Shown here: positions 1 through 5,514 of the stretch, one piece after another
Layout of the letters: each line of letters starts with the position of its first letter
Position numbering within the stretch: the first letter of the stretch is position 1
Source: CAYZFD01 sp964477735
GTDB taxonomy: Bacteria > Bacteroidota > Bacteroidia > Flavobacteriales > Flavobacteriaceae
Assembly (NCBI GenBank): GCA_964477735.1
Contig: CAYZFD010000077.1
Span: 1 to 5,514 of the forward strand
Direction: 5' to 3'
Length of the DNA stretch: 5,514 nucleotides
Program-made: the position numbers and the translations under genes
The notes under the pieces: model-generated
The model's input: the letters and a program-made list of their open reading frames with translations, nothing else
Database searches by the model: none
What the model was told of the DNA's origin: nothing

Positions 1-145
1 AACTGTACTTGCTTTCTGTTGCACTTGTCCTATTCGCCTAAACGAACGACGGGTGTTACCCGCTATGCTGCTCTATGGTGTCCGGACTTTCCTCTCTTCA
101 CAAAGTGAACAGCGATAGGAAGGCCTGCTCGGGCAAAAGTAGGCT
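1..145 (-). ncRNA. rnpB: RNase P RNA, 5' part (truncated by window edge)
   Basis: This is the catalytic RNA of ribonuclease P, which removes 5' leaders from precursor tRNAs. Read on the minus strand, positions 95-80 give the near-universal conserved region I, GAGGAAAGTCCGGAC. Positions 25-1 carry the conserved region II/III core GTGCAACAGAAAGCAAG, close to E. coli GTGCAACAGAGAGCAAA. Three hairpins fit the expected fold: TTCAC/GTGAA at 97-109 (P3-like), CGGGT/ACCCG at 50-62 and TTCG/CGAA at 33-46 (P8/P9 region). The 3' half, including conserved regions IV and V and the 3' strand of P1, lies before base 1. The 5' end is an estimate: the P1 5' strand should lie around 125-150, but its partner is not in the window. 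The gene is divergent from dnaX. I could not find a convincing promoter for it between 146 and 227. Confidence 0.93.
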
Positions 146-215
146 TTTAAGTGCTATGTTCATAACTTGATGTTTTTCATTCTTTTTCCCTCATAATATT
201 CTGCCTTACAATTTT

Positions 216-223
216 TATATTTG
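216..223 (+). promoter_or_regulatory. Candidate Bacteroidota -7 promoter element (TATATTTG) for dnaX
   Basis: TATATTTG matches the TAnnTTTG -7 consensus used by the main sigma factor of Bacteroidota. It ends four bases before the dnaX ATG, so a start of transcription at the usual distance would fall at about 226-229, giving a leaderless or nearly leaderless mRNA. No TTG or TTTG -33 element is visible 17-23 bases upstream, so the match could be chance in AT-rich DNA. Confidence 0.4.
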
Positions 224-227
224 TGTC

Positions 228-1925
228 ATGGAGCCGTTTGTCGTATCAGCACTGAAATACCGACCCGAAACTTTTGCCGATGTTGTGGGTCAGGAGGCCA
301 TTACTACCACCCTCGAAAATGCCATTCAAAACAACCATTTGGCACAAGCACTGTTGTTTTGCGGCCCAAGAGGTGTTGGCAAAACAACCTGTGCGCGTAT
401 TCTTGCCAAAAAAATCAACCAAGATGGCACAGAAGCACCAGACGAAGATTTTGCTTTCAATATTTTTGAACTAGACGCGGCCTCAAACAACTCTGTCGAT
501 GATATTCGAACCGTAATTGATCAGGTGCGAATTCCTCCACAAGTAGGCAAATTTAAAGTGTATATCATTGATGAGGTGCATATGCTCTCCCAGGCAGCTT
601 TTAATGCCTTTCTAAAAACCCTCGAAGAGCCACCTGCGCACGTCATTTTTATTTTGGCCACCACAGAAAAACACAAAATTATTCCAACCATTCTGTCACG
701 GTGTCAGATCTTTGATTTTAAAAGAATTGGCATTGAGGATGCCAAAAATTATTTAAAAAAAATTGCCCATCAACAAAACATTCAGGTCGATGACGATGCC
801 CTTCATCTAATTGCTCAAAAAGCAGATGGCGCCATGAGAGACGCACTTTCGATATTCGATAGAATCGTAAGTTTTTCGGGTACTGAAGTCAACGTTGAGG
901 CGGTTTCCACCAACCTTAACATTCTCGATTATGACACTTATTTCGAAATGACCACTCATCTTATCCAGCAACAAATTCCTGAAGCTATTTTGTTGTTCGA
1001 TAAAATACTTCAAAAAGGGATTGATGGGCATCATTTCGTAACCGGACTTGCCACACATTTTAGAGACTTGTGGGTAGCCAAAAACCCTGAAACACTGGTG
1101 CTATTAGAAGTTGGTGAAAATGCTCAGAAAGCCTATGCATCTCAGTCTAAAACAACAGATTCTTCTTTTCTAACCAAAGCCATTGAAATAGCCAATCAAT
1201 GCGATCTGCAATATAAAATCAGTAAGAACCAACGGCTTTTGGTAGAACTTACCCTCATGCAGCTAGCATCTATAAATGATGCGGCCGAAAAAAAAAAGCC
1301 TAGCCCCTACATCATCTCCGCATCAGAAGTAAAACTCCCGCAAAAAGCTAAGGAGCAAAAACTGGTTGACGCTGAAGTCATTGAATCAGAAACTGAGTCA
1401 CCGGCCATTGAAAATATAGTTGAAGAACGCAAACCTACCTACACCCCACCAAAACAAATGACCGAAGGCGTGTCTGGATTATCGCTCTCTAGTTTAAAAC
1501 TTAAAAAAATAGTTGCGCAGCAACAAAAACAAGCAGAAGGAGCTTCAGAAAATTTACCTGAAAACGAAATCAATGTTGATGCACTATTGAAAACATGGCA
1601 AGATTTTACCATTAAACTTAAAAATGAAGGGGCACACAACTTGGCAACACTCATGCAACTTGATACTCCTAGACTTGAAAACGAAACAGAAATTCATCTA
1701 ACATTTCCAAATCAAACCAATAAAGTTGAATTTTATAGAGCTTCGGAACCCTTGCTCAAGTATTTAAAAAATTCGCTGCAGAATCACAAAATAAGCATTG
1801 AAATAGAAATTAACGAAGTGATTGAAAAACAGTATATCTACACCCCCATGGAGAAATATGAAAAGTTAAAGTCCATCAATCCCCACATTGAAACGCTTCG
1901 TAAAGAATTTAAATTAGATTTGTGA
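228..1925 (+). CDS. dnaX: DNA polymerase III subunit gamma/tau
   Basis: DnaX is the ATPase subunit of the clamp loader; it loads the sliding clamp and, as tau, tethers polymerase and helicase. The 565-residue product has an AAA+ module: Walker A GPRGVGKT (46-53), ELDAASNNSVDDIR (81-94), Walker B IIDEVH (113-118), sensor 1 ATTEKHKIIPTILSRC (144-159) with the SRC arginine finger, and sensor 2 GAMRDALSIFD (201-211). Domain III follows to about 350, then a charged linker (about 352-445) and a divergent C-terminal tau domain. The four-cysteine zinc module normally found between Walker A and ELDAASN is absent; residues 64-78 hold an acidic loop without Cys. The start at 228 gives MEPFVVSALKYRPETF, the usual family N-terminus. 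A programmed-frameshift candidate lies at codons 354-357. The stop overlaps the miaE start by one base, so the two are probably co-transcribed. Confidence 0.97.
   Translation: MEPFVVSALKYRPETFADVVGQEAITTTLENAIQNNHLAQALLFCGPRGVGKTTCARILAKKINQDGTEAPDEDFAFNIFELDAASNNSVDDIRTVIDQVRIPPQVGKFKVYIIDEVHMLSQAAFNAFLKTLEEPPAHVIFILATTEKHKIIPTILSRCQIFDFKRIGIEDAKNYLKKIAHQQNIQVDDDALHLIAQKADGAMRDALSIFDRIVSFSGTEVNVEAVSTNLNILDYDTYFEMTTHLIQQQIPEAILLFDKILQKGIDGHHFVTGLATHFRDLWVAKNPETLVLLEVGENAQKAYASQSKTTDSSFLTKAIEIANQCDLQYKISKNQRLLVELTLMQLASINDAAEKKKPSPYIISASEVKLPQKAKEQKLVDAEVIESETESPAIENIVEERKPTYTPPKQMTEGVSGLSLSSLKLKKIVAQQQKQAEGASENLPENEINVDALLKTWQDFTIKLKNEGAHNLATLMQLDTPRLENETEIHLTFPNQTNKVEFYRASEPLLKYLKNSLQNHKISIEIEINEVIEKQYIYTPMEKYEKLKSINPHIETLRKEFKLDL
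1266..1282 (+). other. Small RNA hairpin just upstream of the dnaX A-run
   Basis: GCATC (1266-1270) and GATGC (1278-1282) form a perfect five-pair stem with a seven-base loop, TATAAAT. It ends five bases before the ten-A run in dnaX. Its position suggests it could influence slippage or frameshifting there. A stem this short can arise by chance, and no function is shown by the sequence alone. Confidence 0.3.
1288..1303 (+). promoter_or_regulatory. dnaX: Predicted dnaX recoding site: A10-G slippery run with immediate -1 stop
   Basis: Ten A residues (1288-1297) followed by G read as gaa aaa aaa aag in frame (E354 K355 K356 K357). The last seven bases are the classic heptamer A AAA AAG in the correct phase. 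In the -1 frame the next codons are GCC (Ala, 1298-1300) and TAG (1301-1303). The shortened product would be residues 1-357 plus Ala, 358 residues (about 40 kDa), containing the whole ATPase and oligomerisation region but no tau domain. In E. coli the same heptamer is followed by one extra codon and a stop to make gamma. Inserting one A during transcription would give the same product. Losing one A would end at TAA 1330-1332. I see no Shine-Dalgarno-like stimulator upstream. The only downstream pairing found, 1299-1304 with 1347-1353 (six pairs, one bulge), starts too close to the heptamer to be convincing. Confidence 0.7.
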
Positions 1926-2506
1926 TGTTAGGACTTAAACTTCCCACCGATCCGAGATGGGTCAATATTGCAGAAAAAAATATTGAAGAGATCTTAATTG
2001 ACCATGCATTTTGCGAACAAAAAGCAGCTAGCACGGCCATAACCATGATTGTTCTATTTCCAGAAAAAACTGAACTCGTGCGTGCCATGACCGACTTAGC
2101 ACAAGAAGAAATGAGCCACTTTAAAATGGTTCACGATCTACTCACCGAGCGTGGCATGAGCCTTGGACGAGAACGAAAAGACCAGTATGTGAATAGATTG
2201 ATGCAGTTTTTTCCAAAAGGAGGCTCTAGAAAAGATTTACTGATTCACAAACTCTTATATGCTGCACTGATTGAGGCACGTAGTTGCGAGCGCTTTCGGT
2301 TGTTGTCTGAACATTTGACCGACAAAAAACTTGCACGATTTTATCGAAAACTAATGATAAGCGAAGCCAATCACTACACCTTGTTTTTGAATTTTGCGAG
2401 AACCTATGAAGACCGTAAAATTGTGGACCAAAAATGGCAAAACTTGTTGGAATTCGAAGCTAAAATTATGTTAGATTTAGGCAAAGAGGAGACCATTCAC
2501 GGTTGA
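1925..2506 (+). CDS. miaE: tRNA-(ms2io6A)-hydroxylase (MiaE family)
   Basis: MiaE is an O2-dependent di-iron monooxygenase that hydroxylates the isopentenyl side chain of ms2i6A at position 37 of tRNAs, after MiaA and MiaB have acted. The 193-residue protein is a helical ferritin-like fold with the full set of likely iron ligands, numbered from the ATG at 1925: E31 (in FCEQKAAS), E62 and H65 (EEMSHF), E117 (IEARSCERFRLLSE) and E147 and H150 (SEANHYTLF). IEARSCERF is a signature of this family. A GTG at 1922 is also in frame, but the ATG at 1925 gives the usual N-terminus MLGLKLPTDPRWV and a TGATG junction with the dnaX stop, which suggests translational coupling. It is probably in one transcript with dnaX. 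Its last ten bases overlap the convergent ppx. The substrate in this organism is inferred from the family. Confidence 0.93.
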   Translation: MLGLKLPTDPRWVNIAEKNIEEILIDHAFCEQKAASTAITMIVLFPEKTELVRAMTDLAQEEMSHFKMVHDLLTERGMSLGRERKDQYVNRLMQFFPKGGSRKDLLIHKLLYAALIEARSCERFRLLSEHLTDKKLARFYRKLMISEANHYTLFLNFARTYEDRKIVDQKWQNLLEFEAKIMLDLGKEETIHG

Positions 2507-3390
2507 TGGCGTTCATAATAAATGGTTTTAATCATACCATCAGCCAAACCAACTTTTGGAACATAAATTTTTGTGGACTTACTAAACTTCATGGCCATTA
2601 AATAAACCCTAGTTGCTGGCACTATCACATCGGCACGATCAGGGTTGAGTCTTAACTCAAAAACCATATCATCAAAACTCATTTTAGATAAACGTTGATA
2701 TTGCTCATTGAGGGTTGAGTAGGAAAGTGGGACGCCATATTTTTTTCCTGCTAGTTTGTGTAATTTGTTAATGTTCCCCCCAGATCCAATGACAGATATT
2801 TTTTGAAAGGATTTTGTGTGCTTCAAAATCCAGTTTTTCATTTTCTCCCAAACAGCGTCAGGAACCATTTCGTTAAGCATTCGCACTGTTCCAATTTTGA
2901 AGGACTTTGAATTGATGATTTTTCCTCCTGAAAAAACCGTAAATTCTGTACTTCCTCCCCCAACATCAACATATAAATAGGTGTTGTTGTCCTGAATTAG
3001 CCCAAAAAGTTCAGACGAAGCAATAATTTCTGCTTCGCGACGACCATCTATAATCTGTATAGCGACTTTGGTTTCCTTTTCAATCTTTTCAACCACTTTT
3101 TGTCCATTGTTGGCTTCTCTCAAAGCCGACGTAGCACAGGCCATATAATCTTCAACCTCATGAATTTCCATTAGCAGTTTAAAAGCCTTCATGGCTTCAA
3201 CGAGTCGCTGTCTGTTTTTTTTTGAAATCTCACCAACGGTGAAAGAATCTTGTCCAAGCCGTATGGGCAAACGGATCAGCGCGTTTTTGGTAAAAAGAGG
3301 TGGTTTTTTTTCTCGCTCCAACACGTTTGAAACCAGCATCCTAATGGCATTTGAACCGATATCGACTGCAGCAAATTTTTTAATTTTCAT
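2497..3390 (-). CDS. ppx: Ppx/GppA family exopolyphosphatase, short form
   Basis: This family removes terminal phosphates from inorganic polyphosphate, or converts pppGpp to ppGpp. The 297-residue protein has the ASKHA (actin/Hsp70-like) sugar-kinase fold: phosphate-1 loop VDIGSNAIRM (9-18), ATSALREA (86-93), DGRREAEII (115-123, with E119 at the conserved catalytic Glu position), phosphate-2 loop VDVGGGSTEF (141-150), the strand IGTVRM (166-171) and the loop VIGSGGNINKL (200-210). It has only the two N-terminal domains. The C-terminal HD-like and last domains of the roughly 500-residue E. coli Ppx and GppA are missing, which is common for short forms, so it is not a truncated pseudogene. The ATG overlaps the ppk stop (ATGA, four bases), indicating coupled translation and favouring a polyphosphate substrate. 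Sequence alone cannot separate exopolyphosphatase from pppGpp phosphatase. The gene contains in-frame A8 and A9 runs (3304-3311 and 3215-3223 as T on the plus strand). Confidence 0.92.
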   Translation of the reverse strand: MKIKKFAAVDIGSNAIRMLVSNVLEREKKPPLFTKNALIRLPIRLGQDSFTVGEISKKNRQRLVEAMKAFKLLMEIHEVEDYMACATSALREANNGQKVVEKIEKETKVAIQIIDGRREAEIIASSELFGLIQDNNTYLYVDVGGGSTEFTVFSGGKIINSKSFKIGTVRMLNEMVPDAVWEKMKNWILKHTKSFQKISVIGSGGNINKLHKLAGKKYGVPLSYSTLNEQYQRLSKMSFDDMVFELRLNPDRADVIVPATRVYLMAMKFSKSTKIYVPKVGLADGMIKTIYYERHQP

Positions 3391-5480
3391 GTCGCTTCGT
3401 TCAATTTGTTTTGATAATATTCATATAGAGCAAACTGCGACCGAAGGGGGTTTTTGTCGTTCTTTAAATAGGCATTGGGTGTGGGAGCATTTACCAACCT
3501 CGATTTTTGATTGTCAGACCAGCTCATTTCAAAAGTTTCAATGAGTTCATTTTTAATGTTTTCATCATAAACAGGACATGAGACTTCTACTCTATTGTCT
3601 AAGTTTCTTGTCATCCAATCTGCCGAAGAGATATAAACCAAAGGATTTCCTGCATTTTCAAAAATCAAAAGTCTGGGGTGTTCTAAAAACTTATCAATCA
3701 CACTAATAACTTGGATGTTTTCGCTCATCCCTTTTACATTTGGAATTAAACAGCAAATGCCTCGAACAATGAGCTCAACGCTCACGCCGGCGCGACTGGC
3801 AGCATACAAGGCTTCCACCATTTTATAACTGGTGAGATTGTTGAGTTTAATTCTAATTTTAGCGGGCTGTCCTTTTTTGAAATTTTCAATTTCGTTGAAA
3901 ATCAATTTTCTAAACTTTTTCTCTGTTCCAAAAGGAGAAATAATCAGTTGCTTATATTTCTTTTGAATGTAATTGACTTGAAGAAACTGAAACACTTGCT
4001 TCACCTCTTTTAACAAACTTTGATTGCTTGTAAATAGGGTGTAATCGGTATAAACTTTTGCTGTGGATTCATTAAAATTTCCAGTGCTTACAAAACCATA
4101 ACGCTTAATTTTGTTTTGTTCATAACGCTCTACGACACAAATTTTACTATGGACTTTTAAACCTCGAATTCCAAAAATAAGCTGTACTCCTTCTGCTTTC
4201 AACTGCTCAGCATAGCGAATATTTGCTTTCTCATCGAATCTTGCTTGCAATTCGATTTGAACCACCACATTTTTGCCACTTTTAGCCGCATTGGTGAGTG
4301 CACTGGCAATATTCGAAAGTTTAGAAAGTCTGTAAATGGTGATGTATATGTTTTTAACTTGAGGATCGAGAGCAGATTCACGTAAAAACTTGGTGATGTA
4401 TGAAAAAGTGTGGTAAGGTGTATAAACCAAAAAATCACGACGAGATATTTGTGACAACAAACTTCCCTGTAGTTTAAAATCTTTGACCATAAGTGGCGCT
4501 ACAGGAGCGTATAAAAGATCGGCTCTGCCTAAACTTGGAAAATTTCGATAATCTCTTCGATTATGATATCTACCTCCAGGAATCAAACTGTCAGTGCGAT
4601 CATTGATTCCCATCTTAGTTAACAAAAACTTGAGCGTATCTTGGGCAATAGATTGGTCATAAACAAAACGAACAGGATCGGCATCCAAACGATCTTTTAC
4701 ACTTTCTGAAACTTTTTCAATATAACTTTTACTTAGGTCATCATCGAAATCAAGTTCGGCATCTCGACTGATCTTAATCATGTGTGCTTCAATACTTTCT
4801 GTTTCGAAAATGCTAAAAATAGAACTTAGGTGAAATCGAATTAAATCGTCAACCATCATCAAGTATTGTTTATCACCAGTGGTGGGCAAAACTACAAATC
4901 GACTAATCGAAGTTGGAATTTCAATAAGGGCATATTGTGGTGTTCTCGAATGTTCTTTTAAAATAATTTTTACAGCTAAAAAGGATTGCGTATCAATTAA
5001 ATGTGGAAACTTTTTTAAACCATTGAGCATGATGGTGGCCAAGGCTGGACTTACAGTTTGTAAAAAGTAATTTCTTAAGAAAGCTTCCTGTTCAGGCAGA
5101 ACTTCATTTTCATTTATGAAATAAATATTTTCGGCTTCGAGTTCTTTTTCTATGCCCTCTAAAACCCGAATACTTTCTTTTTGAAGTTCTATGGTGATGT
5201 GTGTAATCTCCTTTAATAAATCTGCTGCAGTTTGCCCACCAAAAACTTTTCTTCCTGATTTTTCACTGAGAGCAACACGCTTCACTGTAGCATAGCGCAC
5301 TTTATAAAATTCATCAAGATTGTTAGAAAAGATTCCTAAAAAACGTAACCTTTCAATAAGAGGAACACTGGGGTCCTTGGCTTCCTGCAACACACGCTCG
5401 TTAAAGGACAACCAACTAATTTCTCTGTTTATAAAACGATTTTCGTTCAAATTTTCTTGAGTGTTTTTGGCGTTAGGCAT
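3387..5480 (-). CDS. ppk: Polyphosphate kinase 1
   Basis: Ppk1 reversibly transfers the gamma phosphate of ATP onto inorganic polyphosphate through a phosphohistidine intermediate. The product has 697 residues from the ATG at 5480, a full family length. The N domain starts with FINREISWLSFNERVLQEA (16-34) and FLGIFSNNLDEFYKVR (47-62). Next come GGRYHNRRDYRNFP (302-315), the head-domain region and two C-terminal phospholipase D-like domains. The first C-terminal domain carries ARFDEKANI (413-421), LKVHSKICVVER (441-452) with the expected autophosphorylated H444, and STGNFNESTAKVYTDY (465-480). The second has EHPRLLIFENAG (600-611) with the second active-site H601, and SSADWMTRNLDNRVEV (618-633). 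A GTG six bases upstream (5484-5486) is also in frame, followed upstream by a TAA; the ATG is preferred. Either start lies inside the end of the sixA-like gene, and the stop overlaps ppx by four bases, so the three form one operon. Confidence 0.97.
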   Translation of the reverse strand: MPNAKNTQENLNENRFINREISWLSFNERVLQEAKDPSVPLIERLRFLGIFSNNLDEFYKVRYATVKRVALSEKSGRKVFGGQTAADLLKEITHITIELQKESIRVLEGIEKELEAENIYFINENEVLPEQEAFLRNYFLQTVSPALATIMLNGLKKFPHLIDTQSFLAVKIILKEHSRTPQYALIEIPTSISRFVVLPTTGDKQYLMMVDDLIRFHLSSIFSIFETESIEAHMIKISRDAELDFDDDLSKSYIEKVSESVKDRLDADPVRFVYDQSIAQDTLKFLLTKMGINDRTDSLIPGGRYHNRRDYRNFPSLGRADLLYAPVAPLMVKDFKLQGSLLSQISRRDFLVYTPYHTFSYITKFLRESALDPQVKNIYITIYRLSKLSNIASALTNAAKSGKNVVVQIELQARFDEKANIRYAEQLKAEGVQLIFGIRGLKVHSKICVVERYEQNKIKRYGFVSTGNFNESTAKVYTDYTLFTSNQSLLKEVKQVFQFLQVNYIQKKYKQLIISPFGTEKKFRKLIFNEIENFKKGQPAKIRIKLNNLTSYKMVEALYAASRAGVSVELIVRGICCLIPNVKGMSENIQVISVIDKFLEHPRLLIFENAGNPLVYISSADWMTRNLDNRVEVSCPVYDENIKNELIETFEMSWSDNQKSRLVNAPTPNAYLKNDKNPLRSQFALYEYYQNKLNEAT

Positions 5481-5514
5481 TCCCACTTAGCTTTGTCAAT
5501 ATCAGCCCATAAAG
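5447..5514 (-). CDS. sixA: C-terminal end of a SixA-like phosphohistidine phosphatase (partial)
   Basis: An open minus-strand frame enters from the right edge and ends at the TGA at 5449-5447, giving LWADIDKAKWECLTPKTLKKI. Its pattern (W, then I-x-K, then a PK-x-L-K tail) resembles the C-terminus of flavobacterial SixA-type histidine phosphatases as I remember them. These belong to the histidine phosphatase (RHG) superfamily and are frequently encoded just before ppk in Flavobacteriia. The catalytic RHG motif would lie outside the window, so the assignment rests on a short tail and on gene order. Its last 34 bases overlap the ppk start in another frame, so the two are almost certainly co-transcribed. 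An alternative is an unrelated upstream gene, or a non-coding open frame. Confidence 0.6.
   Translation of the reverse strand, partial: LWADIDKAKWECLTPKTLKKI

Noticed and set aside
123..144. Interrupted inverted repeat GCCT...AGGC as a terminator or operator.
   Set aside because: Only four pairs, with no T-run. It lies at the 5' end of the RNase P RNA, where the P1 and P2 strands are expected to pair with the distant 3' part.
755..762. A8 run in dnaX as a second frameshift site.
   Set aside because: It falls within the AAA+ region, where a shift would destroy the ATPase module, and it lacks the domain-boundary and immediate-stop context of 1288-1303.
1299..1353. Downstream stem (1299-1304 with 1347-1353) as a frameshift-stimulating structure.
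   Set aside because: Six pairs with a bulge, a loop of more than 40 bases and no spacer after the heptamer; known stimulators start about 5-9 bases downstream and are much more stable.
1922..1924. GTG at 1922 as the miaE start.
   Set aside because: It would add one Met before the conserved MLGLKLPTD start. The ATG at 1925 forms a typical TGATG junction with the dnaX stop.
3215..3311. A9 and A8 runs in ppx (T-runs at 3215-3223 and 3304-3311 on the plus strand) as further slippage or phase-variation sites.
   Set aside because: They lie inside the first ATPase-like domain, not at a domain boundary. The A8 run has no immediate stop in the -1 frame, and the A9 run reaches a stop only after several codons. 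They encode ordinary Lys-rich loops in an AT-rich genome.
3191..3544. A 117-codon plus-strand open frame opposite ppx and ppk.
   Set aside because: It is antisense to two well-conserved genes and spans their junction. The translation has no recognisable domain.

Overview
The window looks like a housekeeping stretch of a Bacteroidota chromosome, most likely class Flavobacteriia. The DNA is AT-rich and has no Shine-Dalgarno-like sequences before its genes. The DnaX N-terminus (MEPFVVSALKYRPETF) and DnaX's lack of a four-cysteine zinc module fit flavobacterial homologues as I remember them. A TAnnTTTG motif of the Bacteroidota -7 type sits just upstream of dnaX, and the sixA-ppk-ppx gene order fits the same group. 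I see no mobile element, CRISPR array, tRNA or sign of recent transfer.

Layout. Bases 1 to about 145 hold the 5' part of the RNase P RNA gene (rnpB) on the minus strand; its 3' part lies outside the window. A spacer of about 80 bases separates it from the divergent plus-strand pair dnaX (228-1925, clamp-loader subunit tau) and miaE (1925-2506, tRNA hydroxylase), which share one base in a TGATG junction. The other half is a minus-strand operon that enters from the right edge: the last codons of a sixA-like phosphatase (5447-5514), ppk (polyphosphate kinase 1, start near 5480) and ppx (Ppx/GppA-type phosphatase, 2497-3390). Its genes overlap one another. The two operons converge, and miaE and ppx overlap tail to tail by 10 bases with no visible terminator. 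More than 98% of the window is accounted for by genes, and no gene-free stretch exceeds 100 bases.

Functions. rnpB matures tRNA 5' ends and miaE modifies A37 of some tRNAs. dnaX encodes the ATPase that organises the replisome. The opposing operon builds polyphosphate (Ppk) and probably breaks it down or acts on guanosine pentaphosphate (Ppx); the SixA-like enzyme probably removes phosphate from histidine.

Most notable observation. dnaX carries a run of ten A followed by G (1288-1298), ending in the heptamer A AAA AAG in the zero frame. It lies right after the conserved clamp-loader domains. A -1 shift there meets Ala and then a TAG stop at once (1301-1303), giving a 358-residue gamma-like protein. 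This is the same layout as the E. coli dnaX recoding site, and the A run is also long enough for Thermus-type transcriptional slippage.
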